Source: Sphagnum compactum
Taxonomy: Eukaryota > Bryophyta > Sphagnopsida > Sphagnales
Direction of reading: 5' to 3'
Length of the DNA: 64,000 nucleotides
Assembly: GCA_965153455.1 (NCBI GenBank)
Contig: OZ234502.1
Location: 11,253,495 to 11,317,494 of the forward strand
Shown here in pieces: positions 58,201-64,000 of this stretch (positions within the stretch are counted from its first letter, which is position 1; each line of letters begins with the position of its first letter). Both the position numbers and the translations under genes were made by a program. The notes beneath the pieces are model-generated. The model searched no databases. It had not been told where the DNA came from and was given only the letters and a program-made list of their open reading frames with translations.

Positions 58201-60650
58201 TAAAAGTTACATTAATCAAGTGCAAATAGACACAAAGGAGCCAACATGATTACTTTACAAAAGGATTCTAAATCTTTTAAAAACATTTTTCATTTTTTCA
58301 AATGAAAGAATTTTTGACTAAAATCTTTTGCAACTTGTTATTAAAAATACACATAGTTACCCCAATGGATCATATGTTTTGTGTTAATCATTGTTGAATA
58401 AATATCAATTTTTCAAAGTGTGTAAATTTTGCCAAATTCTATGTTTCATCTTGAAAATTTATCATAATTTTGAATCATACCAAAATATGCTAGAATTACT
58501 TTAAGTTTTTGTTTTTTGTATTATAAACTAAAATTTTATTTTGTATGTCATGCATTTTGGGCATAAATATTTTGGTAAAAAACTAGAAACATAAAATATA
58601 AATACATAATTTTTATATACAATTTAACATGTTTTCTTGCATGAAAATTTCTTGCACATTTTGCCAACACTTGAGGCCACAAATTCTAAACTTAGTGTAA
58701 AAAAAATCAACCAAATTGAAAAAAGAAGAATCATTTTCCTTGTTGCCTTTTCAAAATGGATGTTGTAACTTTCAAAAACTTTATAGTGTTATTTAATCAA
58801 ATGCATTATATGAACATTTCCAAACAATATATATGTATGCATTACTTATCCATGAAAGAAAAATGAACTCAATTAAATTGTTTGATACATTCCATTTGAT
58901 TTGTCAAAAGATGAAAATTACACTTAAGACAAGGACTCAAATTACGTAAATTGACTCAAAAGGACATTTATATTACATTTAATTTATTCTTGGATTTCTT
59001 TATTAAATTAACATGACATCATTCTAACTATAGTCATATACCAATCCATTGTAATCATGAAATAATAAATAATAAAAATCCAAAATAGTCCTTTGCAAAA
59101 AAAAATTTGTTAGACCGTCCTTTTTGGTATTTTGATTGTGAATATGCCCCTGTACAACCCATTTACATGTGGTGAAGGATTCTTGAAATTTTAAAATTTG
59201 AAAAATACTTTGAATTTCTAAAAGTTTCAAATTCCATATCTTTAAATTGTGAATGTTTTTTGAATGAGCTTTAATGGTACAATCCAAAGATGCTTTTGCC
59301 CACTTTTCTCAAGGTTTTGTTTAGGTCTTTTACAACCTTCAAATTAGTGAAAGGCTACTCTCAACCCATATCATATTTTCACCAACTTATTTTTAAAACT
59401 TCAAACATATGTTCTTCAAATAAAGACACGTCTCCTATTTATTTCATTTTACAAACTTAAAGGCTCAAAAATAAAATTTATTATTTGCTTTTCTTTCTAA
59501 TTTGGAGATAATTGCTCCACTTGCCAAACACTAAAATATGCAAATCTTTGATTTCAAAAAAAATTTGTTTTTTCTTTTCTTCAAAATTAATATTTTAACT
59601 AGATCTTCATCTAGAATGAAGAATTATATTATATTTTAGTAACATGCAACTCACTATTTTAATCTACTATTTAAATCTAATGATTTCAAAAAACAATTCT
59701 TCAAAATTAGGTGATTTTTGGCCTTTTTTTCACAAAGAACCTTTGTATAAGTGACATTGATTTTGTTTTTGTCACCAGGCTACAAAATTTAACCAAAAGA
59801 GTAAACACGTTGTTTCGGTTGCAACAGATTTTGATACTAAAGTTCCTTCTCTAATGAAATCAATAGGGAATGTAGTGAAATCACTTAATAATGTTTTGAC
59901 TTGAAATTAACATGGAAAAAATATTTGGAAAGATGATATTAAAAATTCAATTGAATTATTTTCTCAAATGTTACCAGTTCACCAAAACAAAACATCCATT
60001 GTCAGATAGGCCTTTTCCTCCCACCAATGGTGAGTGCCTGGACCCTTTGTGTCTTGTTCTTATGCTTCTATGCCTATTCTTTACACTATTCAACAACCAC
60101 AAATCTATTGTGGTCAAGCTTTTGTCAGACCCTCTCTAAACCTCACTTGCATAGCCTCACATACTTGCATGTTTTTTTTTTTCATCACATGAACATAAAA
60201 AAGTCAATGGGTTCTCACCACCAAGTTATGAACAAGGACTAATTCATCTAGCTACTTCTAGAGATAATTAATCTTTGTGTAGGCAATTGAATTTACCAAC
60301 CCGACAACAATTATGCCACATTGGCATATCACTAGAAGCACATGGTAGCCAATCACCTTGGAGAAATTGAAAAAAAAGACTGATCAGCACACCAGTATTT
60401 GGACATTAATGGTTACCAATACTTAGAGATGAAATTATATCATCAAATAACATGGATATAGTAGCTAAGGGTTTTTGTTTTGAATCCATTCACATTTGAT
60501 GTATTGTACCACATGAAAACTATATTGTACTTTCATCTAAAAACAAATTTAAAAAAAAAAAATATTTGCCTATCCTACACCCATTTTCTGACAAGTTTCT
60601 GACATGCTTTGGCCTACAAAAAATCTGTTTATTTTAAAATATTATTGTTT
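55240..60650. other. Long A/T-rich region without recognisable genes
   Basis: Open frames here (for example 56963-57151, 57685-57897, 59024-59287 minus, 59912-60139) are short, Leu/Phe/Lys/Asn-rich and show no domain. Homopolymer A and T runs are frequent. I see no rRNA, tRNA or transposase signature. Confidence 0.4.
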
Positions 60651-60659
60651 CAAATCAGA

Positions 60660-61290
60660 AATTTTAAAAAAAAAATCCCAGCATTACCACTAAGATTCTC
60701 AGGACGCCCAAGTGGATTTTTGGCTAAGTTTGACATGCTTGGTTGAGCCTTTCATGAGCTCAAACTCTTCTTGACTGTTGCCAAGATGTGAAGGGGAGTA
60801 GAGGATTCATTTATTAGGTCAAGTGGCAAATTTTTGACACGCCTAAGTTCTAAGAGCACCATGGTGCAAATAATGTGTTAATAATTCTCAAGTGGGCAAA
60901 TATTCTCTCCTACCTCTTTTTGGGTTGGGTTTAATGATGAAAGTTTGGGCTGTCATTTGGACAGCCATCACAATAAAAACACTTACATATAGGAATTGAG
61001 CAGAGCGTGTAGGCTCTCATTTTGGTCCAAGTTAGTTCTGCACAACTTCTAGCCACCAACAGCCAATTTTCACTTGCTTTGTTGGTCAGTCCATTGGACA
61101 GGATGGAGGTTATGAGCTATGGAACTCATGCTCCATGATTTATAGCATAAAGTAGGCACAAGGAAATATTTATAAATATTATGATCTAACCATCCATTGA
61201 TACATCCCCTATTTTGTCCTTTTCCAAGTGCTTTCCACTCCAATTTCGTTGTTATGGGTAGGGGCCTGGAGGTCATATTTAAAATCAATA
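60660..61290. repeat. Unit D, module M3 remnant
   Basis: Contains the 110-bp dispersed repeat in the same orientation as unit A (60685-60790), then TCTAAGAGCACCATGGTGC (60849) and a TTCTCTCCTACCTC block (60903) matching 46150-46205. Confidence 0.4.
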
Positions 61291-63636
61291 CTTATTCAAT
61301 ACCATGTACATGACCTATCATGCATGCTAGTTGTGGTAGGCACACACAATGGAAACCTCAGCATTGTTTTTACAGGCAAAATTTTGCCTAAATTCAAAAA
61401 AGAAATGATTTTCAAAGTTTTCAGTTGCCAAAACGAGAAAAAGTATAAATCACCAGATCCATACATTTCGTTTTTATCATGTAGCCAAAAATATAACAGG
61501 ATGGTTAAACATTTGTACTTTATTTCTGATATATAGCCAGATTTGGCTAAATCTTCATAGGGATGATCACCACTTATTTTACATCTTCCTATGGAGATAG
61601 CCACTTTGGGTACAAACAAAAATTTCTAAAAAAACAGTGAACAGGATATATCTTATAGAGGTAGACGCCAGTCTTTTCTTTTCTTTTCTTTTTGCAAATT
61701 ATCGCCAAAAGGGAACACAGTTTGCTGAAAATGGAATATTCTGTTTTGGCATAACACTTTGTCCTATTATGCCTCGTAGTGTCTATTACACCCCCAAAGT
61801 GTGTATGATAAGACACAAAATTTGAGTCTGGGCAGCATCAAGTTCTGTTTGGTCATCACCAGACACATCTTGATGGGGCAATTGGGCAGTCATGGAAAAA
61901 AGAAGCAAACAGTACGTCTGTACAGTCTGCAATAAGGGACAAATTGCTGATAATAACGTCCTCTGAGTTACCAGTTTTCTAAATTAAATTAAGAGTATGA
62001 TTTGCTTATAATTTTGTGTGGAGTTAGTTTTCTCACCAAGATGATGTTCTTCCTACCTGGGTACTTGATATTAATTTGGAAAACTCTTTTGGAAACCAAC
62101 AAAGAGTTTCATATAGAATCATATATTTGGTAGGAAAGAGGACCCCATCAGGTGGAACCTCCTTCTGCCCTGGTTTTTTTAATTTAATCATCAGTAAAGG
62201 GGTCCTTGCTCCCCCCCCCCTTCATATACAAGCCAAAGTCCTGGCCAGTGATTTTTTTGTGAAATTTTGCAACTTGGCTCAGGACCCTTAAATCTTTCTT
62301 CTAGGATAACATAGAATTGCATAAAAAGCTCAATGTGTTTAGAGTAGTCAATAGTTTGTTTTGTAAAACATGAATGTCCCAATGAAAACTGCAGCAACGA
62401 ACTGCTAAGAAATAGAAATTAATACCCTGAAAAATACAGTAGACAATTTGTTAGTGGAGGTAGGCCCGAGGGCTCAAAACGCAATCTAAATTTTCAGAGT
62501 GCCACGTGGCATCATTTAAAACACTTTCAAAGGGAAACTGAAGGTGACCAACCAGTCATCAGTGTAGGTGCTGCAAGTTGGCCAGGGTGAACCAGCACCC
62601 ATGTTGGTACCTTGACCTTTTTGAGTGAGGCCTCTTAGTGGCCATATTAAGCCCAAAAAATGTTAAATCTGAACTCAGACACCCTGATTTAGTCTTAGCA
62701 TGGGATATTTGTAATGTTTAGAAATAATTTAAATGGACTAGCTTGGGTTCACCCAAAGGCTCTCAAGTCACTGTGCCCTTGTTGGCTGATGGAATATCAT
62801 TGAAACTTCTCAATAGCTAGATGGGAATTTGAAAAAGTTTCTCAGAGTCCACAATTTTTTTATAAAAACAATCAAGGCGTTGAGGCTAGTGTTGCCCTGT
62901 TATTGGGGAATTGTTTTTAAATAAATATGTTGGGTACTAATAAAGGGCACAATGACAGGCTATTGCAACCTACATGCCGGTTCTCCCTAGCAGCAATATT
63001 TATTTTGGGGAAAAAAAAAAGGTGAGCTAGAGTTGCACAAGAAGTCCAAAACCATATAATTTACAGGGCTCTTGTGAAAATCCCCTCCGATCTCATTTGT
63101 ATCATTGAATCCATCAGAGACATGTCTGTGGACATCAGTTGCAGAAAGCGTCCAGGTGCTAAAGAAGACTTATGTATGCCAGTGATTTTGTAGCTGCTGC
63201 TGGCTTGTTTATCCCCCCCCCCATGTAGTAGGCTAAGTAGTATTCAGTTTTCTGGGCAGCTTGGTCTACAACGTTAGAGAACAACAGTCTGTTAAGATCC
63301 TGTAAATAGTCCAACTGTTCCAAATTAGTACTGTTCTTTTTTCCAAGTCTCATACTGTGACTAGCAATCATTCAGTGTGTTTGTAGTTGCTGGAAACAAC
63401 AGGCTATGTGAAATTTTCGAAGTCCTCACCTCTTCTTAATAGGTAATGACTAGGTAATATTGCAGAGGAAGAGTGTAATATCATCATCCGCTCTGTCTGT
63501 GTCGACTCTCTCTAGTGACCCAAGCTGACAACGTTTAGGTTAGTGCTGCAGGAGCAGTACTACTCTACTTGAGAGAGAGACGGACGTAGTCAATAAAAGA
63601 AAGCGATAGGCCTACCTCCACTCCAGGTCCCAGAAG
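61290..63636. other. Terminal spacer without recognisable genes
   Basis: Frames at 61228-61536, 61296-61619 (minus) and 61589-61816 (minus) have no recognisable domain. C-runs occur near 62211-62220 and 63212-63221. Confidence 0.35.
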
Positions 63637-64000
63637 GTCGTCAAATTTTCTTATACTGATTACAATTTTAGGAGTTCCTTGAAATAATATCACCAGTTAA
63701 GTTGAAACTTCCTTAGGGATGCTTGGCACCCTAGCTAATCAGGAATTGTTTTTAGAAACACTGGTGACCGCCTTGTTTAGTATGCAACATGAATAATCTA
63801 CTAAACTGTGTTTTGTACGACATGTTGTGCCATACATCCTGCATGATGCACTAGTGGGTACTAACTTTTACATTGGCCATGTACCACTTCTTCCCCCACC
63901 AAACTTGAATGAAGTATTCAGGAATCAGGATTTGCATAAATACTCAGGAGTGGAAATTTCTTTGACACTTTTACAACTTTTTACTAGGAATGGTTATTCC
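63637..64000 (-). repeat. Right arm of the long inverted repeat (runs off the window)
   Basis: Reverse complement of 45265-45629 at about 98% identity. It starts abruptly at GTCGTC and continues to the last base of the window, so its full length is unknown. Confidence 0.85.

Noticed and set aside
1-64000. CRISPR arrays, bacterial operons, tRNA or rRNA genes
   Set aside because: None seen: no regularly spaced short direct repeats with unique spacers, no cloverleaf with conserved A/B boxes noticed, and no rRNA signatures. A tRNAscan run was not possible, so single tRNA genes could be missed.

Overview
The window reads as nuclear DNA of a large, repeat-rich eukaryotic genome, most likely a streptophyte (a charophyte alga or a non-seed land plant). 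The grounds are the A/T-rich CpG-poor background, GT-AG introns, relics that look like plant CACTA (DUF4216) and hAT transposons, and a Ty3/gypsy-type retroelement carrying a cytosine-DNA methyltransferase, a combination reported from charophytes. The species cannot be fixed from the sequence. Nothing looks prokaryotic or organellar.

The centrepiece is a 9.7-kb retroelement on the minus strand at 26039-35745, with one uninterrupted 2469-residue polyprotein. In order it carries Gag with two CCHC zinc knuckles, an aspartic protease, a complete C5-cytosine DNA methyltransferase, reverse transcriptase, RNase H, a DDE integrase and a C-terminal PHD finger. It therefore encodes its own copying and integration machinery plus a chromatin writer and a probable chromatin reader. 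Its ends do not form ordinary LTRs. Two blocks, A (312 bp) and B (175 bp), occur as A - coding region - B - A - B, and the copies of each look identical by eye. The primer site is not tRNA-like: it is a 15-base perfect complement of the predicted RNA 5' end, which lies 32 bases after a TATA box, as in self-priming Tf1-type elements. A 1.4-kb leader holds a 165-codon upstream ORF, a very GC-rich repeat and six tandem units with TGACGTCA sites.

The host background is a decayed tandem array of about four units. Two intact, apparently intronless-CDS genes encode small proteins made almost entirely of two PAH (Sin3-type) domains (3097-3675 and 49422-50081, both plus strand). Minus-strand relics of the same family lie at about 5640-7310 and 39190-41350, with promoter-end fragments at about 14640-15250 and 52790-52970. 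The genes and relics share an intron donor just after the stop codon. Behind each relic follow two non-coding modules, here called M2 and M3. The retroelement sits inside the M3 module of the second unit.

Layout: 1-2.8 kb A/T-rich spacer with a MITE-like inverted repeat and a hairpin; 2.85-5 kb PAH gene 1; 5.6-13.9 kb unit A; 14-26.03 kb unit B, with a 197-bp repeat array and a CACTA relic; 26.04-35.75 kb retroelement; 35.75-38.6 kb hAT relic and a GC-rich island; 38.65-47.5 kb unit C; 48.6-51 kb a MITE and PAH gene 2; 52.8-61.3 kb remains of unit D; and the last 364 bases, which are a roughly 98% identical inverted copy of 45265-45629. All identities quoted are by-eye estimates.
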